Below the pieces are notes generated by a model, which saw only the letters and a program-made list of their open reading frames with translations, had not been told where the DNA came from and searched no databases. Positions 32,719-39,987 of a stretch of 62,686 nt of DNA are shown here, piece after piece. This DNA is from JBDOQU01 sp039839375 (lineage in GTDB: Bacteria > Pseudomonadota > Alphaproteobacteria > DSM-16000 > Inquilinaceae). The stretch spans positions 1-62,686 of the forward strand of contig NZ_JBDOQU010000022.1 in assembly GCF_039839375.1 (NCBI RefSeq). The letters are read 5' to 3'. Position 1 is the first letter of the stretch. Each line of letters starts with the position of its first letter. Both the position numbers and the translations under genes were made by a program.

Positions 32719-34941
32719 ATGACCAAGCCCACCGGACGCGACCGCCGCTATTCGCCCCTCACCGTCAGGCGGGGATTCCTGGTCATTGGTCTCATCCTGT
32801 CGGTTGCGGTCGCCGCGAACCAGCTCTGGGTCGCGGGCCTCTACCAGCGATCCTCCATCGACAGCTTCAACGACCAGCTCGGCAAGGCCCTGTCGGTGCT
32901 GGTGGTGGAGCGGATCGTCAAGGAATATCCCAAGGTCATCAATCCGATCGCCGACCAATGGTCGCGCTATGCCGGCATCGTGGAGTCGGTGACAGCGGAC
33001 GATCCGGAGACGGTCCGGCTGAACCTCGACAGCCTCCATCAGGAAGCGCCGATCGTGGAGGACGTGATCCTTCCCGTCTCCATGAACATCTATCGCAAGG
33101 ATCTGACGCTCCTGGCGTCGGATTCGGAGGGGTCGGGCGCAAGCGTCATCGCCGATCCGGCGGTGCGCGACATGCTGGCGGCGCGATCGGTCGCCGACCA
33201 GCGCCAGAACGCCTCCTTCCTGTGGCGTACCGAATCCGGCCGGCCGGTCTACAGCACGATCGTGCCCATAGGCGGGTTCCGCGTCGCCGGGTTCCTTGAG
33301 ATCGTGACCGATCCCCTGCCCGTGCTGACGGGGCTGGAAACCGCATTCTCGGGCGACGTGGCGGTCCTGGACGCCGGCGGGGCGACCTTGCTGGACCTGC
33401 CCTTCGCCGAACCCGCCGAGGAAGGCGACGCCGGCCCGCCGCCGCAACTCGACACCATCGCGGCCACCGTCCCCGCGACGGCGGGCGGCGACTGGGCGAC
33501 CGTGACGCTAACCCGCGACATCGGCGATTTCGTCGCCAGCACCAATGCCCTGCGCGACAAGGCGCTGAAGATGCTGCTGGTCGTCGGCGTGGTGAGCTGG
33601 CTCATCGGCTGGCTGCTGCTGCGCCTCGTCGCCTTCTCAAAGCTGCGGCAGTTCGCCAACGCCATGGACAGGATCAGTCAGGGCGAAACGGCGGTGGAGC
33701 CGCCGCGCACCGGGCGGGACGAGCTTGGCACGATGGCTGTGGCGCTGGAGCGGCTGCGGGACGGCGTCGCCCAGGTCTTCGGCCTGCGCCAGATGATCGA
33801 GACTTCCCCCACCCCTACCGTCCTGGTCGGGCTGGACGGCGATGTCCGGTACGCCAACGTCGCCGCCGGCCGGTTCGCGGAGCAGCACGGGCTGGGGCAG
33901 GTCGAGGAAGGATCGAACGCCGACCTGTTCGAGATCGGGGAGCCCTTCGCCGCCATTCTGGCCGACCCGTCGGGCGAGCCGGTGCGGCAGCATGAGGCGC
34001 GGATCGGCGAGACGCTGGTCAGCCTGTCCCTTGAGCCGGTGCGCCAGGCGGACGGCTCCGTCGACGCCGTGATGATGACTTGGCGGGACGTGACGGCGGA
34101 AACGGCGGACAAGCGGCTGGCTCAACAGATGATGGACGAGGTCCGGCAGGTCGCCGAGCTGGTGGCCCGCGAGGCGCTGACCCTGAAATCGCTGTCCGAG
34201 CGGCTGTCCCAGCAATCCACCGCCACGATCGAGCAGTCGGTCGGGGTCGGGGAGATCGCGCAGTCCGGCAGCCGGAACGCCGGCATGGTCGCCGGCGGCA
34301 GCGAGGAGCTGGCCGACAGCATCAAGGAGATTTCCCAGCAGATCGCGCGTTCCGCTTCCGCGGCGTCCGACGCGGTGGCCAAGCTGGGCGACGCCGACCG
34401 CACCGTCGCGGACCTTCAGGAGGCGACGGGTGAGATCGACCAGATCGTGGAGCTGATCGTCGGCATCGCCAACCAGACCAAGCTGCTGGCGCTGAACGCC
34501 ACGATCGAGGCGGCGCGCGCCGGGGAGGCCGGTAAGGGCTTCGCCGTCGTCGCCAGCGAGGTCAAGAAGCTGGCCAGCGAGACCGGCAACGCCACCGAAC
34601 GGATCGCCGCCGCCGTCGCCAACATCCGCGGCCGCCTGGACGGCACCGTGGCTGTGTTCGGCGATTTGCGCACGTTCGTCGACAGCGTCGGGTCCAGCCA
34701 GAACATCATCGCCGCGGCGGTGGAGGAACAGAACGCCATGTCGACCGACATCTCCCGCAACATCGCGGAGATCGCGGAAGGCAGCGACCGCATCGCCGTC
34801 ATGGTCAGTTCGGTCAGCGACGAGGCGAAGACGACGGGCTCCATCGCCGAGGACCTTCAGACCGCCTCGCGCGGGTTGGCCGACGAGGCGCAGTCCCTGA
34901 CTGAAAGGCTGACCGCGCACCAGCGGCGCGAAGTCGCCTAA
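32719..34941 (+). CDS. Methyl-accepting chemotaxis protein with HAMP and PAS domains
   Basis: A 740-residue chemoreceptor-type sensor. TM1 is about residues 15-37, the periplasmic sensor about 38-278 (sCache-like length), and TM2 about 279-302 (MLLVVGVVSWLIGWLLLRLV). HAMP (about 303-355) and a PAS domain (about 360-465, LIETSPTPTVLVGLDGDVRYANVAAGRFAEQHG) follow. The signalling hairpin tip is NQTKLLALNATIEAARAGEAGKGFAVVASEVKKLASE. There is no C-terminal CheR-binding pentapeptide. It is monocistronic; no che genes are in the window. The stimulus is unknown. Confidence 0.92.
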   Translation: MTKPTGRDRRYSPLTVRRGFLVIGLILSVAVAANQLWVAGLYQRSSIDSFNDQLGKALSVLVVERIVKEYPKVINPIADQWSRYAGIVESVTADDPETVRLNLDSLHQEAPIVEDVILPVSMNIYRKDLTLLASDSEGSGASVIADPAVRDMLAARSVADQRQNASFLWRTESGRPVYSTIVPIGGFRVAGFLEIVTDPLPVLTGLETAFSGDVAVLDAGGATLLDLPFAEPAEEGDAGPPPQLDTIAATVPATAGGDWATVTLTRDIGDFVASTNALRDKALKMLLVVGVVSWLIGWLLLRLVAFSKLRQFANAMDRISQGETAVEPPRTGRDELGTMAVALERLRDGVAQVFGLRQMIETSPTPTVLVGLDGDVRYANVAAGRFAEQHGLGQVEEGSNADLFEIGEPFAAILADPSGEPVRQHEARIGETLVSLSLEPVRQADGSVDAVMMTWRDVTAETADKRLAQQMMDEVRQVAELVAREALTLKSLSERLSQQSTATIEQSVGVGEIAQSGSRNAGMVAGGSEELADSIKEISQQIARSASAASDAVAKLGDADRTVADLQEATGEIDQIVELIVGIANQTKLLALNATIEAARAGEAGKGFAVVASEVKKLASETGNATERIAAAVANIRGRLDGTVAVFGDLRTFVDSVGSSQNIIAAAVEEQNAMSTDISRNIAEIAEGSDRIAVMVSSVSDEAKTTGSIAEDLQTASRGLADEAQSLTERLTAHQRREVA

Positions 34942-35006
34942 GGCCTCCAGACTTCCCCGTTCCGGTCCCGGCGGCATAGAGTCGGGCGGGAACGGAAGGA
35001 GCCCTT

Positions 35007-35408
35007 ATGACTGAACCGATCGAAGGCGGATGCCTGTGCGGCGCCGTCCGCTATCGCGCCGATGGCCCGCCGCGCTGGATCGCCCATTGCCACTGCCGAA
35101 GCTGCCGCCGGCAGACCGGTTCGGCTTTCGCCACCTACATCTCCGTCGACCGCGCCCGCTTCGCCTTCGCCACTGGCGAGCCCGTCCGCTTCCCGTCCTC
35201 TGAAGGCGTAGTGCGCGCCTCCTGCGGCCGGTGCGGCACGCCCCTGACCTATGAATCCGTCCGCTGGGCTGACGAGACGCACATCCTGCTGGGCACTCTC
35301 GACCAGCCAGAACGCTTCCCGCCGCAGGCCCACGCCTATGTGGATGAGAAGCTGCCCTGGCTTCGCATCGATGACGGGCTGCCGCAAAGCGGATCGCCTT
35401 CGGCCTGA
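35007..35408 (+). CDS. GFA (CENP-V) family zinc protein
   Basis: A 133-residue single-domain protein of the Gfa/CENP-V fold. Zinc ligands are in GGCLCGAVRYRADG, HCHCRSCRRQTGSAFATY and CGRCGTPLTYES. The family is named for the proposed glutathione-dependent formaldehyde-activating enzyme, but most members lack a proven reaction. AGGAG sits 10 bases before the ATG. The homospermidine synthase gene begins 94 bp downstream on the same strand; no functional link is obvious. Confidence 0.9.
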   Translation: MTEPIEGGCLCGAVRYRADGPPRWIAHCHCRSCRRQTGSAFATYISVDRARFAFATGEPVRFPSSEGVVRASCGRCGTPLTYESVRWADETHILLGTLDQPERFPPQAHAYVDEKLPWLRIDDGLPQSGSPSA

Positions 35409-35502
35409 TTCCCCTTTTGTCCCGGTCCGGCGGTGGACAAACCCGTCCGCATGCTGCATACGCGCGCGGCTGGAGAGTTTGCCCCGAAGGAAAGGTTCGC
35501 CG

Positions 35503-36921
35503 ATGCCCACGACCACCAAGACCACCCATTTTCCCGGACGGCTGGTGATCGTCGGTTTCGGCAGCATCGGCCAGGGCGTTCTGCCGCTGATCCTGCGGCA
35601 CATCGACATTCCGCCGGCCAACGTCACCATCGTCACTGCCGAGCCGGTGGGCCAGGAGCAGGCACGGCTGTCGGGCATCGATTTCCTGCTGCAGCCGCTG
35701 ACGCCGGAGAATTTCCGGGAGGTCCTGGAGCCGCTGGTCGGACAGGGTGATTTCCTGCTCAACCTCTCGGTGGACGTTTCCTCGGTCGCCCTCATCGACC
35801 TGGCGGCCGAGAAGGGCGCGCTCTATCTGGACACCTGCATCGAACCCTGGGCCGGCGGCTACACCGACCCGTCGCTGACGCCTTCCCTGCGGTCCAACTA
35901 CGCACTGCGCGAAAGCGCGCTGAAGCTGCGGCGTGCGGACCGGACGGGGCCGACGGCGGTGGTGACGCACGGGGCCAATCCGGGCCTGGTCTCCCATTTC
36001 GTCAAGCGCGCGCTGCTCACGGTCGCCGGCGACACCGGGATCGACGCTACTGTTCCCTCCGATCGCGAAGGGTGGGGCGCGCTGGCGCGGAAGGCCGGAA
36101 TCAAGGTCATCCATATCGCCGAGCGGGACACCCAGGTGGCCAGCCGGCCGAAGCAGGTGGGCGAATTCGTCAACACCTGGTCGATCGACGGCTTCGTGGG
36201 AGAGGGCTGCCAGCCGGCGGAGCTGGGCTGGGGCAGCCATGAGAAGCATTTCCCGGCCGACGGCGCCCGCCATGATTTCGGCAGCGACGCCGCGATCTAC
36301 CTGAACCGGCCGGGCGCATCCGTCCGCGTTCGGACCTGGACCCCGGCCGAAGGCCCCTTCCACGGCTTCCTCATCACCCACAATGAGGCGATCTCCATCG
36401 CCGACTATTTCACCGTCCGCGAAGGCGACCGGCTGGCCTACCGCCCGACCGTCCACTACGCCTACCATCCGGCCGACGACGCCGTCCTTTCGGTCCATGA
36501 GCTTGCCGGCAAGAACTGGGTGGCGCAGGACCGCAAGCGGCTGATGATGGACGAGATCGTCCACGGCATGGATGAGCTGGGCGTGCTGCTGATGGGCCAT
36601 GGCAAGGGCGCCTACTGGTACGGATCGCAGCTCACCATCGAGGAGGCGCGGTCGCTTGCGCCCTATAACAACGCGACCAGCCTTCAGGTCACGGCCGCCG
36701 TGCTGGGCGGCATGGTCTGGGCGATCGAGAATCCCGATCGCGGCATCATGGAGCCGGACGAGATGGACCATGAGCGGGTGCTGGAGGTCGCAGGCCCCTA
36801 TCTGGGCCGGCTAACCGGCGCCTATGGCGACTGGACGCCGCTGGTCGACCGCGAGAGCCTGTTCGCGGAAGACATCGACCGCGACGACCCTTGGCAGTTC
36901 AAGAACTTCCGGGTCGCCTGA
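35503..36921 (+). CDS. hss: Homospermidine synthase
   Basis: A 472-residue NAD-dependent enzyme that joins two putrescines (or putrescine and spermidine) into sym-homospermidine, a major polyamine of Alphaproteobacteria. The Rossmann start is RLVIVGFGSIGQGVLPLILRHIDIP. Family marks include LLNLSVDVSSVALIDLAAEKGALYLDTCIEPW, VVTHGANPGLVSHFVKRAL and the C-terminal MEPDEMDHERVLEVAGPYLG. Length fits bacterial HSS (about 470-480). The ATG at 35503 follows GAAGGAAAGG; the longer upstream reading overlaps the GFA gene and is not used. Confidence 0.95.
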   Translation: MPTTTKTTHFPGRLVIVGFGSIGQGVLPLILRHIDIPPANVTIVTAEPVGQEQARLSGIDFLLQPLTPENFREVLEPLVGQGDFLLNLSVDVSSVALIDLAAEKGALYLDTCIEPWAGGYTDPSLTPSLRSNYALRESALKLRRADRTGPTAVVTHGANPGLVSHFVKRALLTVAGDTGIDATVPSDREGWGALARKAGIKVIHIAERDTQVASRPKQVGEFVNTWSIDGFVGEGCQPAELGWGSHEKHFPADGARHDFGSDAAIYLNRPGASVRVRTWTPAEGPFHGFLITHNEAISIADYFTVREGDRLAYRPTVHYAYHPADDAVLSVHELAGKNWVAQDRKRLMMDEIVHGMDELGVLLMGHGKGAYWYGSQLTIEEARSLAPYNNATSLQVTAAVLGGMVWAIENPDRGIMEPDEMDHERVLEVAGPYLGRLTGAYGDWTPLVDRESLFAEDIDRDDPWQFKNFRVA

Positions 36922-36922
36922 T

Positions 36923-37231
36923 TCAGTCGCAGGCGCAGCCGGCGCCCAGGCTTTCGTAGTAGAGCGCCAGCTCCCTGATCTGCTGGTCTGTCAGCGGTTC
37001 GGCGATGATGCCCATGACCTCGCTGGGCCGCAGGCCGCTGCGGAAATTCTCCATCTGCTGGATGGTGTAGACGGCGCTCTGCCCCGCCAGGTTCGGGAAC
37101 AGCGGGGACGTGCCGACGCCGTCCCGCCCATGGCAGGTGACACAGACCTGTCCCGCCGCGGGGAACTCCTGGGCCTGGGCCGAGGCCGACGCGGCGGCGA
37201 GACAGATGAGGATGGCGAAAGGTCGGATCAT
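36923..37231 (-). CDS. Small secreted class I cytochrome c
   Basis: A 102-residue precursor. The Sec signal peptide (MIRPFAILICLAAASASAQA) cuts near residue 20-21. The heme site is CVTCH (30-34), with GVGTSPLFPNLAGQSAVYTIQQMENFRSG and a later axial Met (probably in SEVMGI). The domain resembles the c4/c553-type cytochromes. It lies 24 bp behind the PQQ sugar dehydrogenase gene on the same strand and is probably its periplasmic electron acceptor. The last residues (GAGCACD) add two extra cysteines of unknown purpose. Confidence 0.9.
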   Translation of the reverse strand: MIRPFAILICLAAASASAQAQEFPAAGQVCVTCHGRDGVGTSPLFPNLAGQSAVYTIQQMENFRSGLRPSEVMGIIAEPLTDQQIRELALYYESLGAGCACD

Positions 37232-37255
37232 CGGCTGTGGCGAGGGTTTCCGTTT

Positions 37256-38503
37256 TCAGTCCTCGTCATAGGATATCCGGTAGATCGCCCCGGCCAGATC
37301 GTCGGAAACCAGGATCGATCCGTCCAGATAGGGCTTCACGTCGACCGGCCGCCCCAGATACTCGCCGGTGTCCTCGTTCAGCCAGCCATCGGCGAACACC
37401 ACCGTCTCGCCAACCGTCCCGTCATCGTTGATCGGCGTGAACATGACGCGGGCGCCCACCGGCTCCGTCCTATTCCAGGAGCCGTGCTGGGCGCTGAAGA
37501 TGCCGCCGCGATACTCCGCCGGAAACTGCTCGCCGGTATAGAAGCTCATGCCCAGATCGGCGGCGTGCGCCACCGTTTCGACCTCCGGGAACACCGTGTC
37601 GGCCGGCGGTTCGGAATCCGCCCATTCGTTCGTCCGCACATCGCCGCCGCCATACCAGGGGAAGCCGAAATGCTGGCCGGGGCCGGTGGCACGGTTGATC
37701 TCGCCCGGCGGGATATCGTCGCCCATGCCGTCCACCTGGTTGTCGGTGAACCACAGCTCCGCCGTCTCCGGATGGAAGTCGAGGCCGACGGAGTTCCGGA
37801 TCCCCGTGGCGTAGACCTCCATGTCGCTGCCGTCCCTGTTCATCCGGACGATGGACCCGAGGATGCCCATGTCCGAACCCTCGGAGGGCGGCCAGACATT
37901 GTGCTTCTGACCGATGGCGACATAGATCATATTGTCCGGCCCGATCGTCCCGACGCGGAAGGCATGGTTGAAATATTCCTGCTCCGCCGGGAAGAATTGC
38001 TCCTTCACCACGGCCACGGCGACATCCGGCCCTTCATAGAAGAACTCCGCCGCCGGGAAGGCGAGCAGCCGGTTGTGCTCGGCGATATAGAGGATGCCGT
38101 CCTCGCTGAAGAAGGGCCCGTTGGGGAAGGTGAAGCTCACCGAAGGGGCGAAGCGCTTCACCTCGTCGGCGACCCGGTCCTTGTCGCGGTCGGTCACCGC
38201 CCAGACATCGGTCTTGCGCGTGCCCACGAACACCACGCCGACATTGGGACCGACGGCCATGTGCCGGGCGTCGGGCACCAGCGCGTAGAGTTCGATCTCG
38301 AAGCCGGGGGGCAGGTCGATCCCTTTCAGCGTCTCGCGGATCGCATCCGCCGAATCGCTGTCCTGGGGGATGCTCGGGATCTCCAGGCTTGTGCCCGTCT
38401 GCCTGAATTCTCCCAGATCATCCATATTGTCCTGGGCGGCCGCCCCTCCGGCGACCGATCCGGCGATCAACGCCGCCATGCTCACACATGATGTCCTGAC
38501 CAT
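37256..38503 (-). CDS. Soluble PQQ-dependent sugar dehydrogenase (L-sorbosone/glucose dehydrogenase family)
   Basis: A 415-residue periplasmic precursor with a signal peptide (MVRTSCVSMAALIAGSVAGGAAAQ). The six-bladed propeller of soluble PQQ dehydrogenases is recognisable by PPGFEIELYALVPDARHMAVGPNVGVVFVGTR, GILYIAEHNRLLAF, YNHAFRVG-like HAFRVGTIGPDN, ATGIRNSVGLDFHPETAELWFTDN, HFGFPWYGGG and FSAQHGSWNRTEPVG. It should oxidise a sugar or related alcohol. It forms an operon with the cytochrome c gene. The start at 38503 begins the signal peptide; a longer frame adds 23 unlikely residues. Confidence 0.9.
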   Translation of the reverse strand: MVRTSCVSMAALIAGSVAGGAAAQDNMDDLGEFRQTGTSLEIPSIPQDSDSADAIRETLKGIDLPPGFEIELYALVPDARHMAVGPNVGVVFVGTRKTDVWAVTDRDKDRVADEVKRFAPSVSFTFPNGPFFSEDGILYIAEHNRLLAFPAAEFFYEGPDVAVAVVKEQFFPAEQEYFNHAFRVGTIGPDNMIYVAIGQKHNVWPPSEGSDMGILGSIVRMNRDGSDMEVYATGIRNSVGLDFHPETAELWFTDNQVDGMGDDIPPGEINRATGPGQHFGFPWYGGGDVRTNEWADSEPPADTVFPEVETVAHAADLGMSFYTGEQFPAEYRGGIFSAQHGSWNRTEPVGARVMFTPINDDGTVGETVVFADGWLNEDTGEYLGRPVDVKPYLDGSILVSDDLAGAIYRISYDED

Positions 38504-38542
38504 TGCGCGTCTCCTCCCCGTTTCATGGATGGAACGATGGCC

Positions 38543-38562
38543 GGCCCGCCACGCGGCGGGCC
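38543..38562 (-). promoter_or_regulatory. Leader hairpin before the PQQ dehydrogenase gene
   Basis: GGCCCGCC and GGCGGGCC form a perfect 8-bp stem around a 4-base loop (plus-strand ACGC), 39 bp before the dehydrogenase start codon. It is followed upstream (38563-38610) by an unusually AT-rich stretch. The hairpin may affect mRNA stability or attenuate; there is no T-run directly after it in the gene direction. Confidence 0.45.
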
Positions 38563-38565
38563 TTA

Positions 38566-38610
38566 CAAGCATGTATGTTATATTTTGTATTCGTTCTTTA
38601 TCAGAAACGT
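38566..38610 (-). promoter_or_regulatory. AT-rich candidate promoter of the PQQ dehydrogenase-cytochrome operon
   Basis: On the minus strand TTCTGA, an 18-bp spacer and TATAAC occur in a stretch far poorer in GC than the surrounding sequence. It is the best promoter-like sequence in the 236-bp gap shared with the divergent M20 peptidase gene. Proposed by eye. Confidence 0.35.
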
Positions 38611-38739
38611 GCTCTTCCGTCCCGCATTATCGGCGTTGATTTCCATTTTCTCCTTCCTTTTCGTTAGACGTCCCGCCCTTGTGACGCCTACGTCTTCTGG
38701 AGGTCGTGCGTCATCCGCAACGAATCCGAGGGAGGAAGA

Positions 38740-39975
38740 ATGACCCCCGAACAAGGGCAAACGCTGCGCGCGCTGGTCGATCGGCGGCATGACGAACAGG
38801 TCCGCTTCCTGGCGGAGCTGGTGAAGATTCCATCCGACAACCCGCCGGGGGACTGCGCCCCCCACGCCCTCCGCGCTGCGGCGCTGCTGGAGGCGCTGGG
38901 CTATGAGACGGAGCGGGATGTTGTGCCGGATGAGGCGGCCGCCGCGAACGGCATGATAAGCGCGACGAATCTGATCGTCCGGAAGCGGTTTTCCGATGAT
39001 GGTCCCGTGATCGCGCTCAACGCCCATGGCGATGTCGTCGCGCCGGGCGAAGGCTGGACGACGGACCCCTATGGGGCGGAGATCCAGGACGGCGTGATGT
39101 ACGGGCGCGGCGTTGCCGTTTCGAAGTCCGACTTCGCCACTTACGTCTTCGCCCTGAAGGCGCTGGAGGAAAGCGGCATCCCGCTATCGGGCGCGGTAGA
39201 GCTGCATCTGACCTATGACGAGGAGGCCGGCGGGATGATCGGCCCGGCCCGGCTGCTGGAGCAGGGGCTGACCCGACCCGACTACGTCATCAGCGCCGGC
39301 TTCGCCTACAATGTCGTGATCGCCCATAATGGCTGCCTGCATCTGGAGGTGCGGATCGAAGGCCGATCCGCCCATGCGGCGCGACCGGATACCGGCGTGG
39401 ACGCGCTGGAGGCGGCGACGGGCCTACTGTCCGCCCTCTACGACCTGAGACGGCGCTATGAGGAAATCCGCTCGGAGGTTCCGGGCATCGACCATCCGAC
39501 CCTCGTTGTCGGGCTGATCCAGGGCGGCATCAACACCAATGTCGTGCCCGACCTGGTGACGATGCGCATCGACCGCCGGATCGTGCCGGAGGAGAATCCC
39601 GAGCAGGTCGAGCGGGAGCTGACGGATTTCATAGAGGATTTCTTTAGGCCGATGGAGAGCGTCAGCGTCGATGTCCGCCGTATCCTGCTGGCCCGTCCGC
39701 TGACGCCGGAACCGGGCCATGAGATCCTGGTCGACCGGCTGCGGCAGCATGGAAGCGCGGTGATGGGGGAGGAGATCGCCGTCAACGGCGTGCCGATCTA
39801 TACCGACGCCCGGCTTTACAGCGCGGCCGGCATCCCGACCGTGCTGTATGGCGCCGGGCCGCACACACTGCTGGAGGCCAACGGCCATCGGGCCGACGAG
39901 AAGCTGGTGCTGGAGGATCTGAGGAAGGCGACCCAGGTCATAGCGCTGACCCTGGCCGACCTCCTCAGCCCTTAA
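38740..39975 (+). CDS. M20 family metallohydrolase (ArgE/DapE/ACY1-like)
   Basis: A 411-residue cytosolic zinc hydrolase. Metal and catalytic motifs are LNAHGDVVAPGEGW (first His and Asp), the bridging MYGRGVAVSKSDFA region, LTYDEEAGG (catalytic Glu) and the C-terminal HTLLEANGHRADEKL. The lid domain contains EGRSAHAARPDTGVDALEAA. Members remove N-acyl or peptide-linked groups from amino acids; the exact substrate is unknown. GGAGGAAGA precedes the ATG. It is divergent from the PQQ dehydrogenase gene and convergent with the chemoreceptor gene. Confidence 0.9.
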   Translation: MTPEQGQTLRALVDRRHDEQVRFLAELVKIPSDNPPGDCAPHALRAAALLEALGYETERDVVPDEAAAANGMISATNLIVRKRFSDDGPVIALNAHGDVVAPGEGWTTDPYGAEIQDGVMYGRGVAVSKSDFATYVFALKALEESGIPLSGAVELHLTYDEEAGGMIGPARLLEQGLTRPDYVISAGFAYNVVIAHNGCLHLEVRIEGRSAHAARPDTGVDALEAATGLLSALYDLRRRYEEIRSEVPGIDHPTLVVGLIQGGINTNVVPDLVTMRIDRRIVPEENPEQVERELTDFIEDFFRPMESVSVDVRRILLARPLTPEPGHEILVDRLRQHGSAVMGEEIAVNGVPIYTDARLYSAAGIPTVLYGAGPHTLLEANGHRADEKLVLEDLRKATQVIALTLADLLSP

Positions 39976-39987
39976 GGGCTCGGGGTC

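Noticed and set aside
32719..34941. A chemotaxis gene cluster
   Set aside because: Two receptors are present but no cheA, cheW, cheR, cheB or cheY gene lies in the window.
35007..36921. Functional link between the GFA protein and homospermidine synthase
   Set aside because: They are close and on the same strand, but nothing in sequence or known pathways connects them.
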